The translations under genes and the position numbers were made by a program. A stretch of DNA of 64,000 nt. Origin: UBA6921 sp031363085. GTDB lineage: Bacteria; Pseudomonadota; Gammaproteobacteria; SG8-11. The stretch's first letter is position 1, and each line of letters opens with the position of its first letter. A model generated the notes under the pieces. That model saw nothing but the letters and a program-made list of their open reading frames with translations. It had not been told where the DNA came from and searched no databases. Where the stretch lies: contig JANLTU010000203.1 of assembly GCA_031363085.1 (NCBI GenBank), positions 11,120-75,119 on the forward strand. Direction: 5' to 3'. Positions 52,296-60,869 of the stretch are shown in pieces.

Positions 52296-53422
52296 TTGCT
52301 GGCGTCGTAAACGCTGGCGCGTTCTTGTTCGAGCACACTGTCGTCGGCGTTGAATTCGCGTGCACGACGCTTGGACGGCAGCAAGCCTTCCGGGCGCAGA
52401 ATCATCATCGCCACCAGCGCGAGACCGAAAATCAGCATGCGCAAATCGCTTGGCTCGACCAGCACGCGCCCGAACAATACGCGTTCCAGTTCACCGATGT
52501 AGCGCAGCGCCTCCGGCAACACCGTCAGCAACACGGCACCCAGAATCACGCCGGGCAGGTTGCCCATGCCGCCGAGCACGATCATGCACAGGATCATGAT
52601 GGATTCGAGCAGGTTGAAACTCTCAGGACTGACGAAGCCCTGAAATCCGGCGAATAACCCGCCGCTTAAACCGGCGAATGATGCGCCCATCGCGAACGCC
52701 AGCAGTTTGATGTTGCGCGTGTTGATGCCCATTGCGGCGGCCGCCACCTCGTCTTCGCGGATTGCGATCCAGGCGCGCCCGATGCGCGAATCCTGTAAGC
52801 GCAGGCAGACAAAAATGGTCAGCAAGGTGAGCGCCAGGAACACGTAATACAGCAACGTGCCGCCAGTAAATGTCATCCCCAACAGCACTTGGGTTTGATT
52901 CAAACTGAATTCGCCGATGCGCAACGGGTCGATCAAATTGACACCCTGCGGGCCGTTGGTGATGTTGACCGGCGCGTTGAGATTGTTCAGAAAAATGCGG
53001 ATGATTTCGCCGAATCCCAAGGTGACGATGGCGAGATAATCACCGCGCAAACGCAGCGTTGGCGCGCCCAGTAACACACCGAAAAATGCTGCGACCAGCG
53101 CCCCCAATGGCAGCGTCACCCAGAATGGCAGATGCAACCCGAAATGCGGCGACGACAACAGCGCGTAGACGTAGGCACCCACCGCATAAAACGCGATGTA
53201 GCCCAAGTCGAGCAGCCCGGCATAACCGACCACGATGTTGAGCCCCAGCGCCAGCATCACATACAGCAGCGTAAAGTTCAGCACGCGCACCCAGGCACGC
53301 CCCAAACCCACGTCCACCAGCAACGGCAGCACCGCTAACACCACGCCCAGCGCGACCAACGCAATCCACGCGGCGCGGCGGTCGTTCTTAAGACGTGACC
53401 AAAGAAGACCGAACGAAGCCAC
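52292..53422 (-). CDS. livM: Branched-chain amino acid ABC transporter permease LivM
   Basis: This 376-residue permease has about ten membrane spans. LNIVVGYAGLLDLGYIAFYAVGAY (in overlap) and GDYLAIVTLGFGEIIRI are typical of LivM, and AGLSGGLFAGFQGFVSPESF follows. The start is GTG at 53422 after AAGGA; the ATG six bases upstream is followed at once by a stop. No livH permease or binding protein gene is present on this side, so the operon is incomplete here and may rely on partners elsewhere. Confidence 0.92.
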   Translation of the reverse strand: MASFGLLWSRLKNDRRAAWIALVALGVVLAVLPLLVDVGLGRAWVRVLNFTLLYVMLALGLNIVVGYAGLLDLGYIAFYAVGAYVYALLSSPHFGLHLPFWVTLPLGALVAAFFGVLLGAPTLRLRGDYLAIVTLGFGEIIRIFLNNLNAPVNITNGPQGVNLIDPLRIGEFSLNQTQVLLGMTFTGGTLLYYVFLALTLLTIFVCLRLQDSRIGRAWIAIREDEVAAAAMGINTRNIKLLAFAMGASFAGLSGGLFAGFQGFVSPESFNLLESIMILCMIVLGGMGNLPGVILGAVLLTVLPEALRYIGELERVLFGRVLVEPSDLRMLIFGLALVAMMILRPEGLLPSKRRAREFNADDSVLEQERASVYDASK

Positions 53423-53615
53423 TTACATGGTTCCTTGCAAGCGTGAAAAAATGATCGGCATGAAAGTTTAAGCCAGAAAAATAACCATAGCAGATTCGCT
53501 CCCGGCAGGTAGTTATTCAAATAACGTCGGCTCAACGGGGTGTAACGCTAACGCGTGTGGCGCTGGCCAAAGGGCAGGGACCGGAGGCGGCGCAAGCGTG
53601 GTTAGGCACTGCCGA

Positions 53616-54086
53616 CTAGACCCGTTTAAATCGTCCACGCGCGCCTGCGTTCGCATTGACCGCTTCGACCACCCGTCCCACTTTGCCGAGCCCGAACAGC
53701 GGCATGTTGTGGTAGATGCATTCATAATTTCCGGGTGCAATTTGGTAGGTCTCGTGCCAGATGCCGACATCAGCGCTGCTGCCGATGCGTTTGTTGAATG
53801 CTGTCCACGCCGGCAGATGCGCCTGATCGCGATTCTTGGCATAACGCTCCAACGCATCGAACGATTCCCAGTATTGAACCATGAGGGTGGTCCGACCAAA
53901 CCACATCTCGCTCGACAGGTAGCCCGAGGATTTGTCGGCCGCGAGTTCTTTGAGCATGCGCGGCATTGCCATCGCCACCGGCCACCACTGGTGGATTTTC
54001 CAGAAGCGGTTGATACGCATGCCGATCAGAAACACCACGATGGGTTTATCGATGAGTGCCGTCACGCGTTGGTTGATTACTGTCAT
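53616..54086 (-). CDS. DUF4188 family protein (monooxygenase-like)
   Basis: This 156-residue protein begins TVINQRVTALIDKPIVVFLIGMRINRFWK, with WWPVAMAMPRML and WHETYQIAPGNYECIYHNMP, the DUF4188 family (dimeric alpha-beta barrel, related to antibiotic monooxygenases). Function is uncertain. The start at ATG 54086 is chosen from the family; the frame is open further upstream to 54242 without matching it. A palindrome with a GntR-like core lies about 255 bp upstream (54341). Confidence 0.82.
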   Translation of the reverse strand: MTVINQRVTALIDKPIVVFLIGMRINRFWKIHQWWPVAMAMPRMLKELAADKSSGYLSSEMWFGRTTLMVQYWESFDALERYAKNRDQAHLPAWTAFNKRIGSSADVGIWHETYQIAPGNYECIYHNMPLFGLGKVGRVVEAVNANAGARGRFKRV

Positions 54087-54446
54087 GCTACGGCCCCGTG
54101 GTTTGAAACTAGCCGCTTGTCGGCCATGCTGTGGCAGACGCAGGGTCGCCGTATGTCTATCGATAAGCGCCCGCAGGGTGGGGTGACTATCGCGATCCAC
54201 AACGGTGAAATGTTGCTGAGGCTGCGACAGGTTCATCAGCACGGTGCGGGCGGTGTCAAATTGTGGCCGAGTGCGAAACAGCCGTCTGAAATTCTCGCGG
54301 CCAATATCGCGGAATCAAACACGACAGTCAACGCCTTAACAGAAGTCTTGTCGTACAAGACTTCTAGCGCGGCGTCGATTTATTCAGGCGGTTCGGGCTG
54401 AGCCTGTCGAAGCCGCTGCTCACCGGTCGATTTGCAGGAAACACAT
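54087..54446 (-). other. Gene-poor gap with an open-frame remnant
   Basis: The minus-strand frame is open from about 54330 into the DUF4188 gene and reads FRTRPQFDTARTVLMNLSQ and FTVVDRDSHPTLRALIDRH. It has protein-like composition but no good start and no family that I recognise. It may be the tail of a lost gene or a fused N-terminal extension. A GC-rich palindromic end lies at 54390-54420 (GGCGGTTCGGGCTGAGCCTG). Confidence 0.35.
54341..54365. promoter_or_regulatory. Perfect 25-bp palindrome with a GntR/FadR-type core
   Basis: Arms AGAAGTCTTGT and ACAAGACTTCT are exact complements around CGT. The centre TTGTCGTACAA matches the TnGTnnnACnA pattern of FadR-subfamily GntR regulators (established knowledge). 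It lies between the DUF4188 gene and the oxidase gene. No T tract follows on either strand, which argues against a terminator. Confidence 0.5.
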
Positions 54447-56915
54447 TTAAGCCAGATGAACCCAACTTGCCACCGAGGGCACCCCTGGTTGATTTACGAT
54501 GAACAGCATGTACCAACCGGGCGGTGCCAGGTTGGGGTTGTTGGTGATGCGCGCCTGGATCGATCCAGTTGCTTGGGAAACGATGTCTAAATCTACCAGA
54601 CGTTGACCGCTGTCGAAGGAATGTGTAGTCACGCAGGGCCTGAGCAAGCTTACCCACCGAATCGTGCCGGCGGCGGGTGAACTGATGGTGACGAGTTGAT
54701 TGTAGTTCCACTGCTCGAGCACTGCTGTGATGACCGGGCGCGGGCCTTTGAACAGATAGGGTGGGCTGAATATTTCAAGACGCATTTCTTCGTTGGGATC
54801 AGGCGGCTCCCACGCGACCGCTTGTCCGCCTTCGGGATTGCCGCCGGCGGCAGCCACACGCCCGTCGGGCAGCAACACGGCGGTCGAGTGATACAGCCGC
54901 GCGACGCTGGCCGTGGCCATCAGGCGCCAAGTGTTGGTCGCTGGATCGTAGAGCTCGGCTTGGCGTCTGGCCAACGGTGCGTCTTCTTGTTTTAGCGAAC
55001 CGCCCGACACGAACACGGTATGATCGGGCAACAACACCGCATTCAAATGCAGTCGTGCCAAACACAGCGCGGGACCTTCAACGTAAACCGGATTCGGCGC
55101 ATTCAGATCCACGATGCTGACCTTATCGGTGGCATCGCGCTTGTCGGGTTTACCGACCGGTCCGCCGCCGATTACCATCACGCGCTGCGCCTGCGCCGGG
55201 GGCAACAGCACGCTCGCGGATTGATTACGAAAATCCGGTTCGAGTAGATCCGGCACGGCATGCGTCTGCGCCGGATTGGGCGCAAGATTGATGATGCACG
55301 GCGCCGTCGGTCGCGCATCGTCCATACGTCCGCCGGAAAAAAACACGCGGCCGTCTTTGAGCAGAAACAAATGCGCGTACAACGGCAGGCCCTGAAAATT
55401 GGCTGGATTGCCGCCGATGTGTTGCAGCTTCCAGGTGTTGTTGGCGGGCGAAAAAATTTCCAGCGTTTCATTCAACGCATTGCCCGCTTCCGTCAAGCCG
55501 CTGGCCGCCAGCACGCGGCCGTCGGCCAGAGCAATCAGCGTGGGATACCAGCGGCCATGCGCCATGGCGGCGGTAAACGACCAAGTTTGCGTAGCGGGAT
55601 CGAAAATCACGCAGTCCTTGCGCCCCAGAAACATGGGGTTGTCCTTGTACAGCAAGGTGCCACCCGCGACCAGCAAGCGGCCGTCAGGCAAAAATTCATG
55701 TCCGGCACAGAAAAAATCGAAAGGTTTGCCGTTTGCGGTACGCAGCGTCTTGGGTTCAAAAAAGTTGGCCTTGCCCACCGCAGGTGCAGTGGAGTCCCAG
55801 ACGGCGCTGAGGTAGACATTTTTGGCTTCATTGCCGAAGTTGGGGCTTTCGAAGCGTTTACGACTGCTGCCGGAACCGGCAAAAAACAACACCTTCCCTT
55901 TGGGTAAAACCGCGCTGTGCACCGCCAGCACATCGGAATGAAAGCCTTGCACATCCCAATGGCCGTACTGCCCTGGATCCTGCTGCAGGTCGAGCACTTG
56001 ATAGAAGCCGGCATTTTGTTGCGGCGGATTATCCACCATCATTGTGAACAACTTCGGCTTGCCGTTGAGCGTCGCCACCGCAATGCCGCCGCCTTGGTTC
56101 TCCCATGAAAACCAATGTGGCACGCCGAACCAATCGCTCCAGCTATTGGCGACGCCATTGGCGTCGAGGTTCTTGCCGATGCGGAAGAATGCTTGGTTTT
56201 GATCGTTGGGCGCGTTGTCGACATGAAACACGATCAGGTCGGTGCTGCCATTGTTGTCGAGATCGGCTACCGCAATGCCGGCGCCCTGGTTTTCCCATGG
56301 AAACCAGTCCGGTACATCCACCCAGGGAGTCCAGCCGCCGGTCACATTTCCTAATGCATTCAGTTTGCGGCCGATACGATACACACCGCGATTCACTCCC
56401 GGCGGATTGTCGATCATAAACACGAACAAGTCGCAGCGGCCTTGCGCATCGGGTTTGCCCAGCGTAATCGCCGCGTCTTGGTTTTCCCATGAAAACCACT
56501 CAGGCACATCCACCCACTGCGTCCAGCCGCCGGTGACATTGCCGGCGGCATCCAGCTTGCGGCCGACGCGAAACACACCACGATTTTCGTTGGGCTTGCT
56601 GTCGATCATGAAGATCACCAGATCTTGCTGGCCATCGTGATCCAGATCGGCAACCGCGATACCTGCGCCCTGGTTCTCTGCGGAAAACCAATCCGGCACA
56701 TCGATCCACGGCGTCCAGCCGCCGGTGACTGCGCCCTCGGCGGATAACGTTTTACCGATCCGATACACACCCCGGTTGGGTCCGGCGGGGTTATCGGCCA
56801 TGAGCACGAACAGATCGAGCGAGTTGTTATTTGCGAGACTCGCAACTGCGATATCGGCACCTTGGTTATCCCAAGAAAACCACTCTGGAATCGGTAGGAA
56901 CTCGTTGGCAGGCAT
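54447..56915 (-). CDS. Copper radical oxidase (galactose oxidase-like) with five N-terminal tandem repeats
   Basis: The 822-residue protein has two parts. Residues about 9-330 are five tandem units of about 64 residues: WFSWENQGAGIAVADLD, then DLxVFMIDNPP, NRGVYRIGRKL, then GGWTPWVDVP. They look like FG-GAP/VCBS-type propeller blades. Residues about 335-720 are kelch-like blades and a C-terminal DUF1929 domain. The active site of galactose oxidase/GlxA is complete: Cys403 (FFCAGHE) and Tyr457 (GRWYPT) for the thioether cofactor, Tyr675-His676 (ARLYHS), and His765 (VTTHSFDSGQR). No signal peptide is visible at the start, which is unusual for this enzyme class. Substrate, perhaps a terminal alcohol or saccharide, is unknown. 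Confidence 0.85.
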   Translation of the reverse strand: MPANEFLPIPEWFSWDNQGADIAVASLANNNSLDLFVLMADNPAGPNRGVYRIGKTLSAEGAVTGGWTPWIDVPDWFSAENQGAGIAVADLDHDGQQDLVIFMIDSKPNENRGVFRVGRKLDAAGNVTGGWTQWVDVPEWFSWENQDAAITLGKPDAQGRCDLFVFMIDNPPGVNRGVYRIGRKLNALGNVTGGWTPWVDVPDWFPWENQGAGIAVADLDNNGSTDLIVFHVDNAPNDQNQAFFRIGKNLDANGVANSWSDWFGVPHWFSWENQGGGIAVATLNGKPKLFTMMVDNPPQQNAGFYQVLDLQQDPGQYGHWDVQGFHSDVLAVHSAVLPKGKVLFFAGSGSSRKRFESPNFGNEAKNVYLSAVWDSTAPAVGKANFFEPKTLRTANGKPFDFFCAGHEFLPDGRLLVAGGTLLYKDNPMFLGRKDCVIFDPATQTWSFTAAMAHGRWYPTLIALADGRVLAASGLTEAGNALNETLEIFSPANNTWKLQHIGGNPANFQGLPLYAHLFLLKDGRVFFSGGRMDDARPTAPCIINLAPNPAQTHAVPDLLEPDFRNQSASVLLPPAQAQRVMVIGGGPVGKPDKRDATDKVSIVDLNAPNPVYVEGPALCLARLHLNAVLLPDHTVFVSGGSLKQEDAPLARRQAELYDPATNTWRLMATASVARLYHSTAVLLPDGRVAAAGGNPEGGQAVAWEPPDPNEEMRLEIFSPPYLFKGPRPVITAVLEQWNYNQLVTISSPAAGTIRWVSLLRPCVTTHSFDSGQRLVDLDIVSQATGSIQARITNNPNLAPPGWYMLFIVNQPGVPSVASWVHLA

Positions 56916-57176
56916 CGTGGCTCTCCCTGTAGTTGTCGGAATGGCGGGTTGAAGCGCACTTCCCTACAGCAGCGCTGTCACTTGCACGGCGACCGTAGCA
57001 ATTTGGACGTCACTTTACAATTCGTGAAAATGCCTGTTGTCGGGAGTGTTCGTTGTGGGTGTGTCACGTAGGTTTCGGTCGTGTCGTTCTGGTATTACAC
57101 TCTCGACAAATACGCATGATGACCGCGCGGACTTATAGTAAGAGCCTCACCCGGAGGACATATAGTTAATGCTTTC
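56916..57176. other. Gap between divergent oxidase and dehydrogenase genes
   Basis: No gene is supported in this stretch of about 260 bp. It must contain the oxidase promoter; no clear -35/-10 pair is seen on the minus strand. A possible ribosome site (GGGAGAG) lies ten bases before the oxidase ATG. Confidence 0.5.
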
Positions 57177-57204
57177 TTGACAGTACGGTGCTCACTCGTA
57201 TCAA
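57177..57204 (+). promoter_or_regulatory. Sigma-70-type promoter for the dehydrogenase
   Basis: TTGACA (57177-57182), a 16-bp spacer and TATCAA (57199-57204) resemble a sigma-70 promoter. It ends 22 bp before the ATG at 57227, so the leader would be very short. Confidence 0.45.
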
Positions 57205-57226
57205 TTGGAGTCCGACCCCATTTTAT

Positions 57227-58201
57227 ATGAAAGCGATACGACATCACAGTTTTGGTCAGCCCTCGGTGCTGCGCTACGAAGAGGTCGAAAGCCCGGCGCC
57301 CGGTGTGGGCGAGGTGCGGCTACAGGTTGAGTTTGCGGCGGTCAATCATTTCGACATCCTGTCGCGACGCGGGATTTTTCCCAATTTGCCGCTGCCGCGC
57401 ATTGTCGGTTTCGACTGCGTGGCGACCGTGATTGAAACTCGCGTAGCACGGCTTGCGCTGGGGCAGCGTGTCGTGGTGCTGGGTCACCGGCTGGGCAACG
57501 GTGGCCCCGGCGCGTATGCGGAGCAAGTCACGATCAGCGCCGAAGAAGTGTTTTTGGTGCCGGAAGATATCGACAGCGAGCAGGTGGTGGGGTTGGGTAT
57601 TTCTTATGTGGCCGCGCTCTATGCGCTGGAGCGACATTTGAAACCGCTGCCGGGCGAAACGGTGTTGATTCCCGGCGCCAGCGGCGGAGTCGGCAGCGCT
57701 GCGGTGCAGCTTGCGAAACTGCTGGGGGCAACCGTGCTTGCGACCACCAGCACGCCGGAAAAAGCCGTGCGCCTGAAAGCGCTGGGTGCTTATGTGGCGC
57801 TTAACTACAGCGGCTGCGATGTCGCGACGGAAATTAAAAAACTGACCGATGCGCGCGGTGTGGATGCCTGTCTCAACGCGGTGGGCGGCGAGAGCGTGCA
57901 ACAGAGTCTGCATTGCCTGCGGCGTGGCGGGCGCATGGTGCTGTTGGGCAGCGCTGCCGGTCGACATGTGAGCATCGACATCTTCGACTTTCTGTTACGT
58001 GAACTGAGTCTGTCGGGCGCCACCGTCGGCAAGCTTGCGCCCACCGAGCGGTATCAATATTTCCTGCGCCTGTGCGACTGGATCCGACAGGGCAAGCTGC
58101 ACGTCATTGTGGATCGCGTGTTCCCGCTGGCGGACTGCGTTGCCTGCCACGAATATGTCGAGCAACACGCCCAGTTTGGTAAGGTGCTGTTAAAACCCTG
58201 A
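57227..58201 (+). CDS. Quinone oxidoreductase-like alcohol dehydrogenase
   Basis: This 324-residue medium-chain dehydrogenase/reductase starts MKAIRHHSFGQPSVLRYEEV. The NAD(P) motif is GASGGVGSAAVQLAK, and AAVNHFDILSRRGIFP fits the quinone oxidoreductase branch. No catalytic zinc cysteine cluster is seen. It would reduce enones or quinones with NADPH; the true substrate is unknown. The ATG at 57227 is chosen since the family begins there; the frame is open upstream to 57188. Confidence 0.88.
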   Translation: MKAIRHHSFGQPSVLRYEEVESPAPGVGEVRLQVEFAAVNHFDILSRRGIFPNLPLPRIVGFDCVATVIETRVARLALGQRVVVLGHRLGNGGPGAYAEQVTISAEEVFLVPEDIDSEQVVGLGISYVAALYALERHLKPLPGETVLIPGASGGVGSAAVQLAKLLGATVLATTSTPEKAVRLKALGAYVALNYSGCDVATEIKKLTDARGVDACLNAVGGESVQQSLHCLRRGGRMVLLGSAAGRHVSIDIFDFLLRELSLSGATVGKLAPTERYQYFLRLCDWIRQGKLHVIVDRVFPLADCVACHEYVEQHAQFGKVLLKP

Positions 58202-58479
58202 AGTTGCTTCAATGCGCGCGCTACATGCTAATCAATTGCGGTTTCTAGTTCTAGTATCAAGTCGGGCGTAATTTTTCCGATAGTTCTCTCTGCAAGTGCT
58301 GATGCTCCAGCGCGTCGTTTAAGCGCGCGTCGGCAGCATGAGCATTTGCGTAATAACGCAGGGAATAGCGCAGAGATGTAACACATCGTTACATTTAATG
58401 GGATGCGTGCGTATTGCACTTTTTTACAAAAACCGCGACGATCCTGCACGCTTCTTTGTAAGCTCAACTGGGAGGGTCT

Positions 58480-60360
58480 ATGAATAAAATGCTGTTGGTA
58501 GGATTATCTTCACTGGTATTCGGCTCGGTATTGACTAGCACTTCAGTCAACGCCGGCGAAGGCCAGATCACTTTGATTCACACCGGCGACTTCCACGGCC
58601 ATTTGGTCGCGCGTCCGAATGTCCGCAGCGACGGCACTGGCAAGAAGGAGGGCGGTCTGGCACGCATCGCGGCACAGATCAAGAAAATTCGCGCCGAGTC
58701 GCCCAATTCGCTGCTACTGCATACCGGCGACACTATTCAAGGCTCGGCTGAAGCCATGTATACGCGTGGCCAAGCGCTGGTCGATGTCGTCAATGACTTC
58801 GGTATCGACGCGTTTGCACCCGGCAACTGGGAGTTTGTCTACGGTACTTCGCGCTTTGTGGAATTGTTTGTCGACCCCAATCCGAAGGCGCCGTGGAATG
58901 CGGTGGCAGCCAACCTGTTTTATAACTTTGACGGCGGCACCGCAGCGGTGCTACCGCCTTACCTCATCAAACAAGTCGGCAAGCTCAAGGTCGGTATTCT
59001 GGGCATGACCACGGACCGCGGTCCGCAGATCGTCGGCTCCAGTGTCACCAAAAACCTGATGTTTCTGCGCACCGCCAAACAAGACGGCGAAGACATGTCG
59101 CCGGTCGACAAGACGGTGCAGAAGCACGTGAAGTATCTGCGGAGTGTCGAGAAGGTCGACCTGCTGGTTATGCTTTCAGAGCTGGGGCTGGCGAACAACC
59201 TGCGCATCGCCGAAACGATTCCGGGCATCGACGTGGTGTTGTCTTCCGACATGCACGAAGAATCGCAGGTCGCGATTGTGGCCACCAGCAAAGACGGCAG
59301 CAAAACCATCCTGGTGGAAGAAGGCCAGGACGGCACCATCATGGGCGAACTGAAGCTCTCCATTGACAACGGCAAGATCAAAAAATGGGAGTGGATCGCG
59401 CACAACATCACCACCGACATGCCTGAGGATCCTGCCGTTGCCGCCAAGGTGGCTGCGGTACGCAAGACCTTCCTCGCCGGCCCGGATTTTAAACAGCACG
59501 TGAATCCGTTTAACGGCTCGAAATTGCTGCGCCCCATCGACACGGTGGTGGGTCAGACCAAGAAAGCGCTGCATCGGACCAATTTTTCCAACGAGAACAT
59601 GCCGGCAGTCATTGAGGGGTCGGCGCATGACTTTCTGACGGATGCGTTCCGCAGCGTCACTGGCGCGCAAATCGGTGCGATTCGCGGCTTCCGTTACGGC
59701 ACCAACATCGCGCCGGGTCCGATCACCATGGAAGACCTATACCATTTCATGCCCATCGGCCCGCAAATCGCGACCGCTAAAGTTTCCGGCAAGCAATTGA
59801 AGGAACAGATTGAAGGCGCGGCCGACGGCTCGCTAAATCCGGACGTGTCGAAATGGACCGGCGGCTGGTTGTTCAACTTCAGCGGCGTAACGATGGATCT
59901 CGATCCCTATCTGGAGAAAGGCAAGCGCGCTTCTAACATTAAAATCGAGGGCGACGTGCTGACTGCCGATGACCTACCGCGCTATACCTATGCGTCGTAC
60001 TGGTATAAAGCCGACCCGTGTAAAATCAACGTGATCGATATCATCGACTGCACCAACACCGCGACGAAGCCCGATGATCCGCCGCTGCCTTCGAATGTTA
60101 CGGTGTACAAAAACAAAGACGGCACACCGATGGATGGCGCCGAAGTGGTGGTGAAATATCTGGAATCGCTGCCCGCCAAAACCGCCGATACCACGCTAAA
60201 TCGCACTAAGCTGCTCAAAGCGCTGCCGCCCGCCCCTGAGGGTATGCGTGTTGTACAGCCGTTGCGTGGTGCGACCACCACGCCAGCACCGATTGCTACC
60301 GCAACCAAGGGCGAGAACAAGGAAAAGAGCGAGAGCAAAGACAAAGGCGACTCACAGTAA
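58480..60360 (+). CDS. SoxB/5'-nucleotidase-family metallophosphatase
   Basis: This 626-residue periplasmic protein has a signal peptide ending VNAG. The N-terminal metallophosphatase domain has HTGDFHGH (Asp37, His39), HTGDTIQG (Asp84), GNWEF (Asn116, Trp117), and SSDMHEE. The C-terminal 5'-nucleotidase domain covers about 335-600. In UshA-type enzymes the fourth motif is GNHEF; the Trp here is as in SoxB (HWEF), while the Asn is as in UshA. The family is therefore between the two. A low-complexity basic/acidic tail ends the protein (ENKEKSESKDKGDS). No other sox genes are nearby. A strong terminator follows. Confidence 0.85.
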   Translation: MNKMLLVGLSSLVFGSVLTSTSVNAGEGQITLIHTGDFHGHLVARPNVRSDGTGKKEGGLARIAAQIKKIRAESPNSLLLHTGDTIQGSAEAMYTRGQALVDVVNDFGIDAFAPGNWEFVYGTSRFVELFVDPNPKAPWNAVAANLFYNFDGGTAAVLPPYLIKQVGKLKVGILGMTTDRGPQIVGSSVTKNLMFLRTAKQDGEDMSPVDKTVQKHVKYLRSVEKVDLLVMLSELGLANNLRIAETIPGIDVVLSSDMHEESQVAIVATSKDGSKTILVEEGQDGTIMGELKLSIDNGKIKKWEWIAHNITTDMPEDPAVAAKVAAVRKTFLAGPDFKQHVNPFNGSKLLRPIDTVVGQTKKALHRTNFSNENMPAVIEGSAHDFLTDAFRSVTGAQIGAIRGFRYGTNIAPGPITMEDLYHFMPIGPQIATAKVSGKQLKEQIEGAADGSLNPDVSKWTGGWLFNFSGVTMDLDPYLEKGKRASNIKIEGDVLTADDLPRYTYASYWYKADPCKINVIDIIDCTNTATKPDDPPLPSNVTVYKNKDGTPMDGAEVVVKYLESLPAKTADTTLNRTKLLKALPPAPEGMRVVQPLRGATTTPAPIATATKGENKEKSESKDKGDSQ

Positions 60361-60377
60361 CTGCGTTAGTTTCATCG

Positions 60378-60413
60378 GGGCCCTGTTCACGCGGGACAGG
60401 GCCCTTTATTTTT
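60378..60413 (+). terminator. Rho-independent terminator
   Basis: GGGCCCTGT (60378-60386) and ACAGGGCCC (60396-60404) form a perfect 9-bp stem with a 9-base loop, followed by TTTATTTTT. It ends the transcript of the SoxB/5'-nucleotidase gene. Confidence 0.92.
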
Positions 60414-60426
60414 GCGGTCGTTGCGC

Positions 60427-60693
60427 TTACGCGATCCTGTCCTGATGCTGCGGCGCAGGTTTTTGCACGCGCATCACACGGCGTATTCGCATGCGCTGTA
60501 ACATCTGCGGCACCCAGCCGCGTGGGGGTGAGCATTGTTTCGAATGCTGGAGTTGCTCGTCGCAAGGCTGGTGATGGACATACTCAACACCGTCATGCGC
60601 ACCGGCACTTACCTGATGGCTCAGGTTCGACTTCCCGCAATATTCGCAAGGTGCGTTCCAGTCTCCATCGAAGTTTGTGTACTTGATTTCCAT
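60427..60693 (-). CDS. Small protein with a CxxC zinc-ribbon-like motif
   Basis: The 88-residue product starts at ATG 60693 after GGAGAAC. It has CEYCGKSNLSHQV, with further Cys and His (HHQPCDEQLQH, SKQCSP), suggesting a zinc site. The C-terminal end is arginine-rich (MRIRRVMRVQ). No family is recognised. The frame is open upstream, but a start there is not supported. Confidence 0.6.
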   Translation of the reverse strand: MEIKYTNFDGDWNAPCEYCGKSNLSHQVSAGAHDGVEYVHHQPCDEQLQHSKQCSPPRGWVPQMLQRMRIRRVMRVQKPAPQHQDRIA

Positions 60694-60783
60694 GAGATGT
60701 TCTCCGTGTTTGAAAGCGGAGGCATACTGCGCTGCGAAGCTTATGCCTACATTAAAATGTGCGGCAATGCCAAATTCTGCCTT

Positions 60784-60869
60784 TAGTTCACAGCAAGGCG
60801 AGGCGCCCGCCGCAGACCGTGCCGCAGCACGACAAGGAAGCAACGTATCGATTTGAATTGGAAATGGGG
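60784..60869. repeat. Dispersed palindromic repeat, family A, copy 2
   Basis: It is related to 3513-3617: GCCGCAGACCGTGCCGC, AAGCAACGTATCGATTTG, AATTGGAAATGGGGC. It ends directly at the stop codon of rep, just as copy 1 ends at nhaD. The left inverted arm is less well kept. Confidence 0.55.

Noticed and set aside
54087..54242. N-terminal extension of the DUF4188 protein
   Set aside because: The frame is open, but the family start is at 54086. The upstream part does not match the family, so it is listed only as a remnant.
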